From a virus: 40,155 nt of DNA. A model generated the notes under the pieces. It did no database searches and was not told the DNA's origin. It was given only the letters and a program-made list of their open reading frames with translations. The stretch lies in the IMG/VR virus record IMGVR_UViG_3300046812_000189, positions 1 to 40,155 of that record. One strand, written 5' to 3'. The position numbers and the translations under genes are program-made. Positions 7,552 through 13,705 of the stretch are shown one piece after another; within the stretch, counting starts at the first letter, position 1; every line of letters starts with the position of its first letter.

Positions 7552-7968
7552 ATGACCACGAACATCAACGACTACTTTCCGAGCCGGTATCTCAAAGCGC
7601 ACGACCTCAAAGGCAAGACCCCGACCGTCACGATCGCGCGGGTGACCTTTGACCAGGTCCGCGGCGGCCGGACCGGCAGCGTCGAGACGAAGGCGATTCT
7701 GCACTTCGCCGGCAAGGACAAAGGCCTATTGCTCAACAAGACCAACGCGCGCGCCATCATCGCGATCGCCGGCACCGCGATCACCGAGCAGTGGACCGGC
7801 GTCACCGTGACCCTGTTCGCGACCGTCGACACCTTCGGCAAGGAAAAGCACGACGTGATCCGGATCAAGGCGCCGGCCGCGGTGCCCGCGCGCCGCGAAG
7901 CGGGCCCGGCGATCCTCGTCGACGCGCTCGAGATTGATCTGGCGGACGGCCAGGGACGGGCCTACTAA
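7552..7968 (+). CDS. Conserved phage protein, possible nucleic-acid-binding partner of the adjacent nuclease
   Basis: A 138-residue protein from ATG 7552, 10 bases after AAGGAA. The start NINDYFPSRYLKAHDLKGKT, the segment GKDKGLLLNKTNARAI and the later segment VTVTLFATVDTFG follow a pattern seen in many phage hypothetical proteins encoded near recombination genes. Strand-rich composition suggests an OB-like or other beta fold. Its TAA overlaps the ATG of the RecB-like nuclease, so the two are probably co-translated. A single-strand-binding or nuclease-accessory role is a guess. Confidence 0.65.
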   Translation: MTTNINDYFPSRYLKAHDLKGKTPTVTIARVTFDQVRGGRTGSVETKAILHFAGKDKGLLLNKTNARAIIAIAGTAITEQWTGVTVTLFATVDTFGKEKHDVIRIKAPAAVPARREAGPAILVDALEIDLADGQGRAY

Positions 7969-8831
7969 TGGCAACCCAGGTGATCCAAGTCAACGGCCCC
8001 AACGGCCGCTTCTACAACGTCGACGGCGAGCTCTTTCCCTCAGTGACGCATATTCTGAGCGCGATCAATCGTCCCGCTCTGGTGCCGTGGGCGGCGCGCG
8101 TCGAACGCGAGGCCTGCACCACGGCCGCCGCGGCGCTCTACGACGAGCTCGGCGCGGCGGGGCAGCGGTACCCGGGCTCGTGGTTCGCGGCCGCGCTGGC
8201 GGCCAAGCTCGGCACGATCAAAGCGCATCAGCGCACGCTCGAGCGCGAGGGCAATATCGGCACCGAGGCGCACCGCGCGATCGAATGGCTCCTGCGGACG
8301 GCGCTCGGCGCCGAGGCGGGCCCGAAGCCAGTCATCAGCGCGCCGGCGTTGATCGCGGTGCAGGCGTTCAAGGCCTGGGCGGTGCGCGTGCAGCTCAAGC
8401 CGATCCTGATTGAACGGATCGTCTACTCGAAGCGGCACCGCTACGCCGGCACGCTCGACCTGTTGGCGCGCGTCGATGGCGTCGTCTCCAATATCGATTT
8501 CAAGACCGGGAAGGCCGTCTACGCGGAGGCGCATCTGCAAGCGGCGGCCTACGGCGCGGCGCTCGAGGAGATGGGGTATCAGGCGCCGGCGCAGTCGCTG
8601 ATTATCCGCCTGCCGAAAGTGGCCGGTGATCCGCCGGTCGAGGTGGTGCCGGTCCCGACACCCGCGGCGCTACTGCCGGTGTTCGTCGCGACGCGCGCGC
8701 TGTGGGAATGGCAGTACGCCCACGAACAGGCGTTCAAGGCGCGTACGAAGAAGCCGCGCGCAGCCAAGGCGGACCCGCTGCCGCCCCTGCCGCGGATCGT
8801 CGCCGTCGAAGCGATCGCGAGGGCGCAATGA
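7968..8831 (+). CDS. PD-(D/E)XK exonuclease, RecB/Cas4-like
   Basis: A 287-residue nuclease with the full RecB-type motif set: GTEAH (residues 98-102), Asp164 in YAGTLDLLAR, the catalytic IDFKTGK (Asp177, Lys179), and QAAAY (Gln191, Tyr195). Such proteins process DNA ends for phage recombination. It overlaps the upstream gene (TAATG) and the downstream 36-residue gene (ATGA). The phage carries a second nuclease of the same kind at 17045 beside recT. There is no Cys cluster as in true Cas4, so it probably lacks an iron-sulphur centre. Confidence 0.8.
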   Translation: MATQVIQVNGPNGRFYNVDGELFPSVTHILSAINRPALVPWAARVEREACTTAAAALYDELGAAGQRYPGSWFAAALAAKLGTIKAHQRTLEREGNIGTEAHRAIEWLLRTALGAEAGPKPVISAPALIAVQAFKAWAVRVQLKPILIERIVYSKRHRYAGTLDLLARVDGVVSNIDFKTGKAVYAEAHLQAAAYGAALEEMGYQAPAQSLIIRLPKVAGDPPVEVVPVPTPAALLPVFVATRALWEWQYAHEQAFKARTKKPRAAKADPLPPLPRIVAVEAIARAQ

Positions 8832-8938
8832 CCCTCGTGATCACCGGCCAGGACGTGCTTGACCTGCTCGGCGTCCTGGCGGTCTACCTCTGTGTCGCCC
8901 TCCCGGCCGCGCACTGGCTGCACGCGCGGGCGCGCTAA
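8828..8938 (+). CDS. 36-residue membrane peptide
   Basis: ATG 8828 overlaps the nuclease stop (ATGA). The frame is short: MTLVITGQDVLDLLGVLAVY followed by LCVALPAAHWLHARAR, one transmembrane helix with a basic end. It closes the 7029-8938 operon. No family recognised. It could be a small exclusion or regulatory membrane peptide. Confidence 0.45.
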   Translation: MTLVITGQDVLDLLGVLAVYLCVALPAAHWLHARAR

Positions 8939-8959
8939 GAGGCGCCTGGTGATGCGCCC

Positions 8960-9033
8960 TTGACAATGAGCCTGCTTAACATTGTTAATACTGAAGCTTA
9001 ACCTTGACAATGTTCAGGTTAAACTTTACAATG
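8960..9033. promoter_or_regulatory. Operator array of TTnACAATG motifs
   Basis: Four copies of TT(G/A/T)ACAATG lie in an AT-rich island: 8960-8968, 8980-8988 (minus strand, within the near-palindrome TTAACATTGTTAA at 8976-8988), 9004-9012 and 9025-9033. The last two are 21 bp apart, two helical turns, and contain the -35 and the -10 of the promoter of the gene at 9055. That gene encodes a winged-helix protein, so autoregulation is the simplest reading. Confidence 0.6.
9004..9032 (+). promoter_or_regulatory. Strong sigma-70-like promoter of the wHTH-ATPase gene
   Basis: -35 TTGACA (9004-9009), exactly 17 bp spacer, -10 TACAAT (9027-9032). The start of transcription would be near 9039. A GAGGG ribosome site (9042-9046) precedes ATG 9055. 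This is the best promoter in the window. It gives the accessory gene its own expression, independent of the upstream operon. Confidence 0.7.
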
Positions 9034-9054
9034 TCTGGTGTGAGGGTTGCCTAA

Positions 9055-10170
9055 ATGAGCCGTGTGCGCGCCCGGGGCGAGGAGGTCCGACGATTCATCC
9101 TGGGGAATGTGCAAGCGAACCCAAGCACGATCTGTAAATTGGCCGCGGATCGGTTTGGTGTCAGCCGTCAGGCCGTGAATGAGCACTTGCGGCGGCTCGT
9201 CGCGGCGGGGGCGCTGACGGAAGTCGGCCAGACGCGCGGGCGGGTCTATACGCTCGCGCCCCTTGAGGTGTGGGAGCGGCACTACACGATCGAGGCCAGT
9301 CTCGCCGAGGATGTGGTCTGGCGCGCAGACGTCTCGGGCGTGCTCGGCAAGCTGCCGGAGAACGTACGCGATATCTGGTATTACGGCTTCACGGAGATGT
9401 TCAACAACGCCATCGACCACTCAGGCGGCACCGCTATCTCCGTGCACGTGACCAAAACGGCCGTGTCGACGGAAATGATCATTCTGGATGACGGCATCGG
9501 CATCTTTCGAAAGATTCAGCAGGCGCTGCAATTGCTCGATGAGCGTCACGCGATCTTCGAACTCGCGAAGGGCAAACTCACCACCGATCCCCAGAATCAT
9601 ACAGGGCAGGGGATCTTTTTCACCTCCCGGGTCTTCGATGGCTTCGACATCCTCTCGGGCGGCGTGTTCTACAGCCATGAATTCGGCAAGCCGGAAGACT
9701 GGTTGAGTGAACGCAAGAATCCCCGCCACGGCACGGCTATTTTCATGAAACTCGGGAATCACACCGCCCGCACGACGAAGAAAGTCTTCGACCAATACCT
9801 GAGCGGCGAACCGGACGACTACGGGTTCAACAAGACCGTCGTCCCTGTCGAACTCGCTCAGTACGGCAACGACAAGCTCATTTCGCGCTCGCAAGCGAAG
9901 CGCGTGTTGGCGCGCGTCGAATTATTTAAGAAGGTCATTCTGGATTTCGAGAAGGTGCCGACGATCGGCCAGGCGTTCGCCGACGAAATGTTCCGCGTGT
10001 TTCCGCAGCAGCACCCCGACGTGCAGCTGATTCCGATCAAACCGAATTCCGACGTGAAGCGGATGATTCTGCGCGCCGTGCATGACGCCGCCACGAGCGC
10101 CAGTCCGGGTCCGAGTCCAGAACCGCCCGCGGCCGAATGGCACGGCGACGGGGATGCGCCTGGCGATTAA
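9055..10170 (+). CDS. Winged-helix / GHKL ATPase / DUF4325 (STAS-like) fusion protein
   Basis: A 371-residue protein. Residues about 10-70 form a winged helix (GVSRQAVNEHLRRLVAAGAL). Residues 100-235 form a GHKL-type ATPase: N-box FNNAIDHS (116-123), DDGIGI (145-150), GQGIFF (184-189). Residues about 255-355 match the STAS-like DUF4325 pattern (ILDFEKVPTIGQAFADEMFR). The C-terminus is a Pro/Ser tail. This combines sensor-like ATPase and DNA-binding functions in one chain. It has its own promoter and lower GC than its neighbours, so it looks like an acquired accessory gene. A regulatory, exclusion or defence role is plausible, not shown. Confidence 0.8.
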   Translation: MSRVRARGEEVRRFILGNVQANPSTICKLAADRFGVSRQAVNEHLRRLVAAGALTEVGQTRGRVYTLAPLEVWERHYTIEASLAEDVVWRADVSGVLGKLPENVRDIWYYGFTEMFNNAIDHSGGTAISVHVTKTAVSTEMIILDDGIGIFRKIQQALQLLDERHAIFELAKGKLTTDPQNHTGQGIFFTSRVFDGFDILSGGVFYSHEFGKPEDWLSERKNPRHGTAIFMKLGNHTARTTKKVFDQYLSGEPDDYGFNKTVVPVELAQYGNDKLISRSQAKRVLARVELFKKVILDFEKVPTIGQAFADEMFRVFPQQHPDVQLIPIKPNSDVKRMILRAVHDAATSASPGPSPEPPAAEWHGDGDAPGD

Positions 10171-10174
10171 GAGC

Positions 10175-10210
10175 CGCGAGGCGCCCCGGCTCAGGTCGGG
10201 CGGTCTCGCG
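10175..10210. terminator. Candidate bidirectional terminator hairpin
   Basis: CGCGAG (10175-10180) pairs with CTCGCG (10205-10210), and the stem extends inward through GCGCCC against GGGCGG with one bulge. It lies between the convergent genes ending at 10170 (plus) and 10245 (minus). There is no T-tract, so termination is uncertain. Confidence 0.35.
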
Positions 10211-10244
10211 ACGACGCATGGCGGCGCGGGGTGTCAGAGAGAGG

Positions 10245-10757
10245 TCAGATCGCGAGCCGTACGGAGCCGTCGCGACCGTCGTACACCAGGAGCATGTCCT
10301 TGAGCATCGAGCGACCGAGCAAGGCTTGGTGCGGTTGCTGGCCCGCGCGCAGTTTCACGCCCATGAACCGCCCGAATTGCACGAACCCTAACGCCGCAAT
10401 GCGAATATACCCAAGGTAAATGCTGAAGTCTTCCGTGCCGCCGATGCCGGAGCCCTTGGCCCGATCGATGAGGGGCAGCTGGAGCTCTTTCGCGAGGTCC
10501 TCATCGATGCAACTCTCCGTCGCCCCGGTGTCGATCAACGCGTCGAGCAGCTGCGCTGGCGGCTGCGCATGGACCGATGCAATCGCCTCTTGGACCACGG
10601 CCGGATCGGCATGAAAGAAGGCCTGATTGAACCCGATCTCGACCCCCACGGTCGGGCCTTTCATGACGAGGAGATCGCGTCCCGTGATGAACCGCGGGGG
10701 CGTGCTGCCGGGCACCAGGACGAGCGGCGGGAACCCGCAGTTCGCGATCGGGCTCAC
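10245..10757 (-). CDS. Retropepsin-like aspartic protease
   Basis: A 170-residue minus-strand protein with the retropepsin signature ALIDTGATESCIDEDLA (catalytic Asp76 in DTGA, residues 76-79), a flap-like glycine segment (GSGIGGTED) and the typical C-terminal ALLGRSMLKDML (about 145-156). Such single-domain proteases act as dimers. The residues before the active site form an extra N-terminal region of about 70 amino acids. The GTG start at 10757 overlaps the stop of the DUF5678-like gene (GTGA), so the two are coupled. Substrate unknown. Viral polyprotein processing is unlikely given its place outside the head genes. Confidence 0.8.
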   Translation of the reverse strand: MSPIANCGFPPLVLVPGSTPPRFITGRDLLVMKGPTVGVEIGFNQAFFHADPAVVQEAIASVHAQPPAQLLDALIDTGATESCIDEDLAKELQLPLIDRAKGSGIGGTEDFSIYLGYIRIAALGFVQFGRFMGVKLRAGQQPHQALLGRSMLKDMLLVYDGRDGSVRLAI

Positions 10758-11017
10758 ACGGGCGCCTGACGAAAGAGCACCGAGGCGGGGAGGGTGGGCC
10801 GGGGCGCGCCGACTTGTCGAATGAGATACGGCCCGCGACCGAACCGCGTCGCGGCGTCCATGGCGGCCGCGTTCAAGGTGTCCCAGGCGCCGATCAAGTC
10901 ACGACCCTTGAACACCACAAACTTGCCGGAATACAGCCGCTCCAGCTCCGCCTGCTGCTGCTCGTAGGCGGCAATCTCCGTCGTGAGATCGGACACGGGC
11001 ACCGACTCCTCAGGCAT
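10754..11017 (-). CDS. DUF5678-like small protein
   Basis: An 87-residue minus-strand protein. After an N-terminal helix (IAAYEQQQAELERLYSG) come GKFVVFKGRDLIGAWDTLN and RFGRGPYLIRQVG. This matches the short DUF5678 pattern of a strand, an acidic turn, a helix, then P-x-L-I-x-x-V. Proteins of this type often stand directly upstream of retropepsin-like proteases, as here, with a four-base overlap. A possible leftward promoter (TTGATT, 18 bp, TACAAC) lies upstream of ATG 11017. It may deliver substrate to, or modulate, the protease. The function is unknown. Confidence 0.65.
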   Translation of the reverse strand: MPEESVPVSDLTTEIAAYEQQQAELERLYSGKFVVFKGRDLIGAWDTLNAAAMDAATRFGRGPYLIRQVGAPRPTLPASVLFRQAPV

Positions 11018-11129
11018 GTCGATCCCAGTTGTACGGCGGTCTGCTCGGGGAAATCAACTCGCACAAGATGTAGGGCCCCGTTCGGTGTCTGGTAAACTGT
11101 CCCCGCACCCCCACCGCACCGCCCCCCCC

Positions 11130-11300
11130 ATGACCGCGCCCGACGACCCGACCCCGCCGACGCTCGCCGAGGTGCTCGCCGCCTGCCTGGCGGTCCAGGC
11201 GATCTATGCCGCCCGTGACGCCGCCGCTGCGGCCCAGAACGGCGCGCCAGCGCGTCAGGATGGCCCAGACGCGGCGATCGGCGCGACGGCCGAGGGATAG
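11130..11300 (+). CDS. Doubtful small Ala-rich ORF
   Basis: A 56-residue plus-strand frame (MTAPDDPTPPTLAEVLAACL onward) in the gap between the DUF5678 gene and the integrase-arm gene. It overlaps the latter's 3' end by 46 bases. A C-run stands in place of a ribosome site, and no family is recognisable. It is helical and Ala-rich, which the base composition alone can produce. The rest of the gap (11018-11129) holds only the putative leftward promoter. Confidence 0.25.
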   Translation: MTAPDDPTPPTLAEVLAACLAVQAIYAARDAAAAAQNGAPARQDGPDAAIGATAEG

Positions 11301-11593
11301 AGGCGGGCGCGGACGCCTTGCAGGGTCGGCCCCTTCCCGTTGGCCTGGTCGCGAATCGCCTCCTGCACGATCGCGAGGATCGCCGTCTTGAGCTCGTCGC
11401 TCAACTCAGAGACGCGCATCGTCGGGGCCGGCCTCTCGAGGTCGGGCCGTTGACTGCGCCGCCAGGCTTGCATCTCGTCGCGCGTCGCGGTGCGGGGAAA
11501 GGTGCGGCTGAGGAAACGTCGGCCGACACGCACGTACGCTTGCCAGCCCTGGCCGTTCCGGCGAATGCCCACTCGAGGATCGCTGTGTTGCAT
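11255..11593 (-). CDS. Free-standing integrase arm-binding-domain protein
   Basis: A minus-strand protein of 112 residues from ATG 11593 (an upstream frame to 11746 is open but runs through repeats and a hairpin). Its start, RVGIRRNGQGWQAYVRVG then SRTFPRTATRDEMQAWRRSQ, aligns with the N-terminus of the phage integrase (EIGIRRKGEGWQAFIDVDGE then EIRAWRDAQ). No core-binding or catalytic domain follows. The rest is a helical region (ELSDELKTAILAIVQEAIRD). It may be a remnant of another integrase or a small protein competing for arm sites and so controlling integration or excision. Confidence 0.6.
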   Translation of the reverse strand: MQHSDPRVGIRRNGQGWQAYVRVGRRFLSRTFPRTATRDEMQAWRRSQRPDLERPAPTMRVSELSDELKTAILAIVQEAIRDQANGKGPTLQGVRARLYPSAVAPIAASGPS

Positions 11594-11631
11594 GTGCAAC
11601 ATTCTGCAACACTGTTGCAACTTATTGCAAC
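11587..11631. promoter_or_regulatory. Helically phased TGCAAC repeats, probable arm-type integrase sites
   Basis: Direct TGCAAC hexamers start at 11595, 11605, 11616 and 11626, spaced 10, 11 and 10 bp, that is once per helical turn. An inverted copy, GTTGCA, lies at 11587-11592. The group stands about 140 bp from the attP core, on the side away from int, as expected for P'-arm sites bound by the integrase N-domain. It also overlaps the start of the arm-domain gene at 11593, so that protein could repress itself. Confidence 0.6.
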
Positions 11632-11707
11632 TCTGGGCAAGTTCCTGGGCAAGGTTAGCGCCCCACACGGCACAAAACGCCCCGTTCTGGCCGTTCATGA
11701 CCGTGAG

Positions 11708-11734
11708 GAAACCGCGCGCGAATTGCGCGGTTTC
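11708..11734. terminator. 10-bp hairpin between attP and arm sites
   Basis: GAAACCGCGC (11708-11717) and GCGCGGTTTC (11725-11734) form a perfect 10-bp stem with a 7-base loop. Because of its A/T ends it could stop transcripts in either direction, for example the leftward integrase message after it crosses attP. The T-run is short. A protein-binding role (IHF-like bend region) is an alternative. Confidence 0.45.
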
Positions 11735-11769
11735 TGCGGGAATCATTGAATGTTCTAGGAGTTTTCGAG

Positions 11770-11815
11770 TGGAGCGGGCTACGGGGATCGAACCCGTGTC
11801 CGAGGCTTGGGAAGC
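11770..11815 (-). other. attP core: 3' part of tRNA-Gly(CCC)
   Basis: Read on the minus strand, this segment is the 3' part of a tRNA: anticodon loop TTCCCAA (CCC, 11811-11809), stem side GCCTC, T-arm ACGGG-TTCGATC-CCCGT, acceptor strand AGCCCGC, U73 and encoded CCA (11772-11770). The 5' half is missing, so it is not a functional tRNA. It lies directly at the 3' end of the integrase gene, whose TAA stop overlaps its edge. That is the classical attP arrangement for integration into a host tRNA gene, which the phage copy would restore. Confidence 0.85.
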
Positions 11816-12937
11816 TTAGGACCCGTTCGCTAAGCGCTGTATCTGCGGCTGTTTGCGGCGTCGGGCAAGTTTCGCAGGCAAGCTAAGCGGCCGTTGGGCC
11901 GCGCGCGCGGCCTGTAATTTCACGAGCGCCGCGCGATCGACCTCCGCATGGGCGCCCATCGCATACCGCTGCGTCACGATCGAGCCCGCGACATGGCCGA
12001 GCAACCGGCCGACCGTCGCCAGGTCGTGCGTCTCGCGGTAAGTGTCGGCGCCGAGGCTGTGGCGTAGGTCGTAGAGGCGGATCGGCGTGTCGGCGCCGCA
12101 CACCTTCCGGGCCGCGCGCTTGAACGACGTCGACAACCGCTCAGCCGCGAACGGCCCCCAGGCGCCCGCGGCATCGAGCGCGACGAACGCGGCGACGCCG
12201 GCCGCCGAGAGCTCGCGCGTGTGCGCGGGCGTGCCGCCGCCCTTGTCGCGCCACGGCATCCGCACGAACGCGCCCTTACGGTCGAACAGGTGCGCGCTTA
12301 GCTTCATCAGCTCGGCCGGCGGGATGCCGGTGTGCAGGATGACGGCGACGCGCAGCCGCGCGAACGACGGCTGGCGGATGCCCTTCGCGACCAGGCGCTC
12401 GCTCGGCATCGCGTCCAGGATTTGCTCGAGCGTGGCGAAGGGCACCGAACGATCGACGGGGCGATAGTGATCAGGCCGCGTCGTGCCGGTAACGGGATTG
12501 TGTCCCGGCGTGTCGCCGTTCATCACGACGAAGAATGACCCGAGCGCGGTGCGCCGGTGGTAGACCGTCGGTTGCGCGAGGCCTTCAGCCAGCCAGCGTT
12601 GCAGGACCGCCTCGACCTCGGCGCGCGTGACCGTATAGCGTGAGCGCGCGCCGCCGAGCGCGTCGATCCAGAGCTGCAGATGGCGCGCGCGTTCGTTCAC
12701 GGTCGGCATCGCGGCAATCTCCGGGCGCCGCAAATACGTCGCGACGTCCGCCGCGAACGATCCCGCGGTGAGCGGGGCGCGGGCGGTGCCCGCCTGGGCA
12801 TCGCGCCAGGCGCGTATCTCAACCATCGGCGTGTCGATCGCGAATTGCTGCGATCGGAACTCACCGTCGACATCAATGAAGGCCTGCCAGCCCTCGCCCT
12901 TGCGTCGGATCCCGATCTCTTGGCGTCGTCGTTTCAT
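11816..12937 (-). CDS. int: Tyrosine-type site-specific integrase
   Basis: A 373-residue minus-strand protein from ATG 12937 (an earlier in-frame ATG at 13018 would span palindromic upstream DNA). Residues 8-45 form the arm-binding domain, about 60-150 the core-binding domain, 190-340 the catalytic domain. Visible catalytic residues are Lys232 (WRDKGGG), Arg292 (YDLRHS), His315 (LLGHV) and the nucleophile Tyr325 (TQRYAMG). Box I reads TGIPPAE, with Pro where Arg is normal, and the HxxR histidine is Tyr289. Its C-terminal end abuts the attP core. It would insert the phage into tRNA-Gly. Confidence 0.9.
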   Translation of the reverse strand: MKRRRQEIGIRRKGEGWQAFIDVDGEFRSQQFAIDTPMVEIRAWRDAQAGTARAPLTAGSFAADVATYLRRPEIAAMPTVNERARHLQLWIDALGGARSRYTVTRAEVEAVLQRWLAEGLAQPTVYHRRTALGSFFVVMNGDTPGHNPVTGTTRPDHYRPVDRSVPFATLEQILDAMPSERLVAKGIRQPSFARLRVAVILHTGIPPAELMKLSAHLFDRKGAFVRMPWRDKGGGTPAHTRELSAAGVAAFVALDAAGAWGPFAAERLSTSFKRAARKVCGADTPIRLYDLRHSLGADTYRETHDLATVGRLLGHVAGSIVTQRYAMGAHAEVDRAALVKLQAARAAQRPLSLPAKLARRRKQPQIQRLANGS

Positions 12938-12965
12938 GGGGTTCGGTGCGTTCGCTGTGAAAGGG

Positions 12966-13007
12966 CCTGTATATTTTGACAGGCATAGATCTATTCCGAT
13001 TAGGAAT
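12966..13007. promoter_or_regulatory. Three consecutive inverted repeats upstream of int
   Basis: CCTGT-8-ACAGG (12966-12983), the perfect palindrome ATAGATCTAT (12985-12994) and ATTCC-GATTA-GGAAT (12993-13007) stand side by side in an AT-rich stretch just upstream of ATG 12937. They are candidate operators for int or binding sites of a recombination factor. The rest of the 230-base gap to the repressor gene (13019-13248) contains no convincing gene. A weak plus-strand frame from 13143 is discussed among the findings. Confidence 0.45.
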
Positions 13008-13248
13008 GTGCAAGGCACTCGATCAACGCCAGCCTGAACGATGCATCAGAGAAAAAAACACAGATTACGCATACTGTCGTGTTGCGAGCAGTCGCGGCGA
13101 TCGCATAGGCTAGGCGGTCTGGATTATGAGGTCTCACGAACTATGGCCTCCTCAACGCGCCGCCGACTACTGCTGACCACCACCGAAGATCGCGAAGTGC
13201 GGATCTTGCGCCTGCTCCCCGCCTCGCTGCGTCGGTCCATCCGCGATC

Positions 13249-13626
13249 TCATTTACGATTGCGGCCGCGGCCCTTCTTCTGCCGGGTCCAGTCTTCGAGT
13301 AGCTGGACCAACAACTGACGCGAGGGCTCCGGCAACGCCCGATAGAGGTCGATTACGCGCGCCTCGGCGGGGTCGGCCGGGGCGTCGAACAACGCCGTAA
13401 GGGAATGCCCGAAGACGCGGCCGAAGGCGGCTAACGTCTCGAGGTCGGCGCCGAGTTCACCGCTCAGGTAGCGACTGATCCAGGCCTGCGGTTTCCCGAT
13501 TAGCGGGGCGAGGGCGGTTTGCTTGACGCCCATACTCTGAATCCAGGTGCGGATCCGGTTACGGGCAATTTGATCCAGCGACGGCGGCGACGGGGGCGGC
13601 ATGTCATCGAGAATTGAATGTTCCAT
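13249..13626 (-). CDS. XRE-family repressor (CI-like)
   Basis: A 125-residue minus-strand protein. Residues about 20-80 are a Cro/CI-type helix-turn-helix (MGVKQTALAPLIGKPQAWIS, then RYLSGELGADLETLAAFGRV). The C-terminal 40 residues are a helical tail (VIDLYRALPEPSRQLLVQLL) probably for dimerisation. No LexA-like cleavage domain is present, so induction cannot depend on RecA-promoted self-cleavage. It diverges from the Cro-like gene at 13706, with paired operators between them, and most likely maintains lysogeny. Confidence 0.75.
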   Translation of the reverse strand: MEHSILDDMPPPSPPSLDQIARNRIRTWIQSMGVKQTALAPLIGKPQAWISRYLSGELGADLETLAAFGRVFGHSLTALFDAPADPAEARVIDLYRALPEPSRQLLVQLLEDWTRQKKGRGRNRK

Positions 13627-13632
13627 GTCGGG

Positions 13633-13677
13633 TAGTCAAACGAGTATACCAAAAATACATACCTAGTTGACGAGTGT
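13633..13677. promoter_or_regulatory. Paired operators of the repressor/Cro switch
   Basis: TAGTCAAACGAGT (13633-13645) and TAGTTGACGAGT (13664-13675) are near-direct repeats 31 bp apart, three helical turns. The second includes the -35 of the rightward promoter. The first lies over the probable leftward -10 (TATACT read on the minus strand, 13650-13645). A dimeric repressor bound to both could control both directions. Confidence 0.55.
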
Positions 13678-13702
13678 TATGTGAATGGGTATATTCCCAT
13701 TC
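13667..13702 (+). promoter_or_regulatory. Rightward promoter with palindromic -10 region
   Basis: -35 TTGACG (13667-13672), 17-bp spacer, -10 TATATT (13690-13695). The -10 is the centre of a 20-bp inverted repeat, GAATGGG-TATATT-CCCATTC (13683-13702), a likely operator. Transcription would begin near 13702 and the ATG is at 13706, so the message would be almost leaderless. The earlier ATG at 13685 lies upstream of the -10 and cannot be the start from this promoter. Confidence 0.65.
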
Positions 13703-13705
13703 ATC

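Noticed and set aside
11770-11815. A functional tRNA gene
   Set aside because: Only the part from the anticodon loop to CCA is present; the D-arm and 5' acceptor strand are missing, so this is an attachment site.
13685-13705. Earlier ATG for the Cro-like gene
   Set aside because: It lies upstream of the -10 element and inside the palindromic operator, so it would not be in the message.
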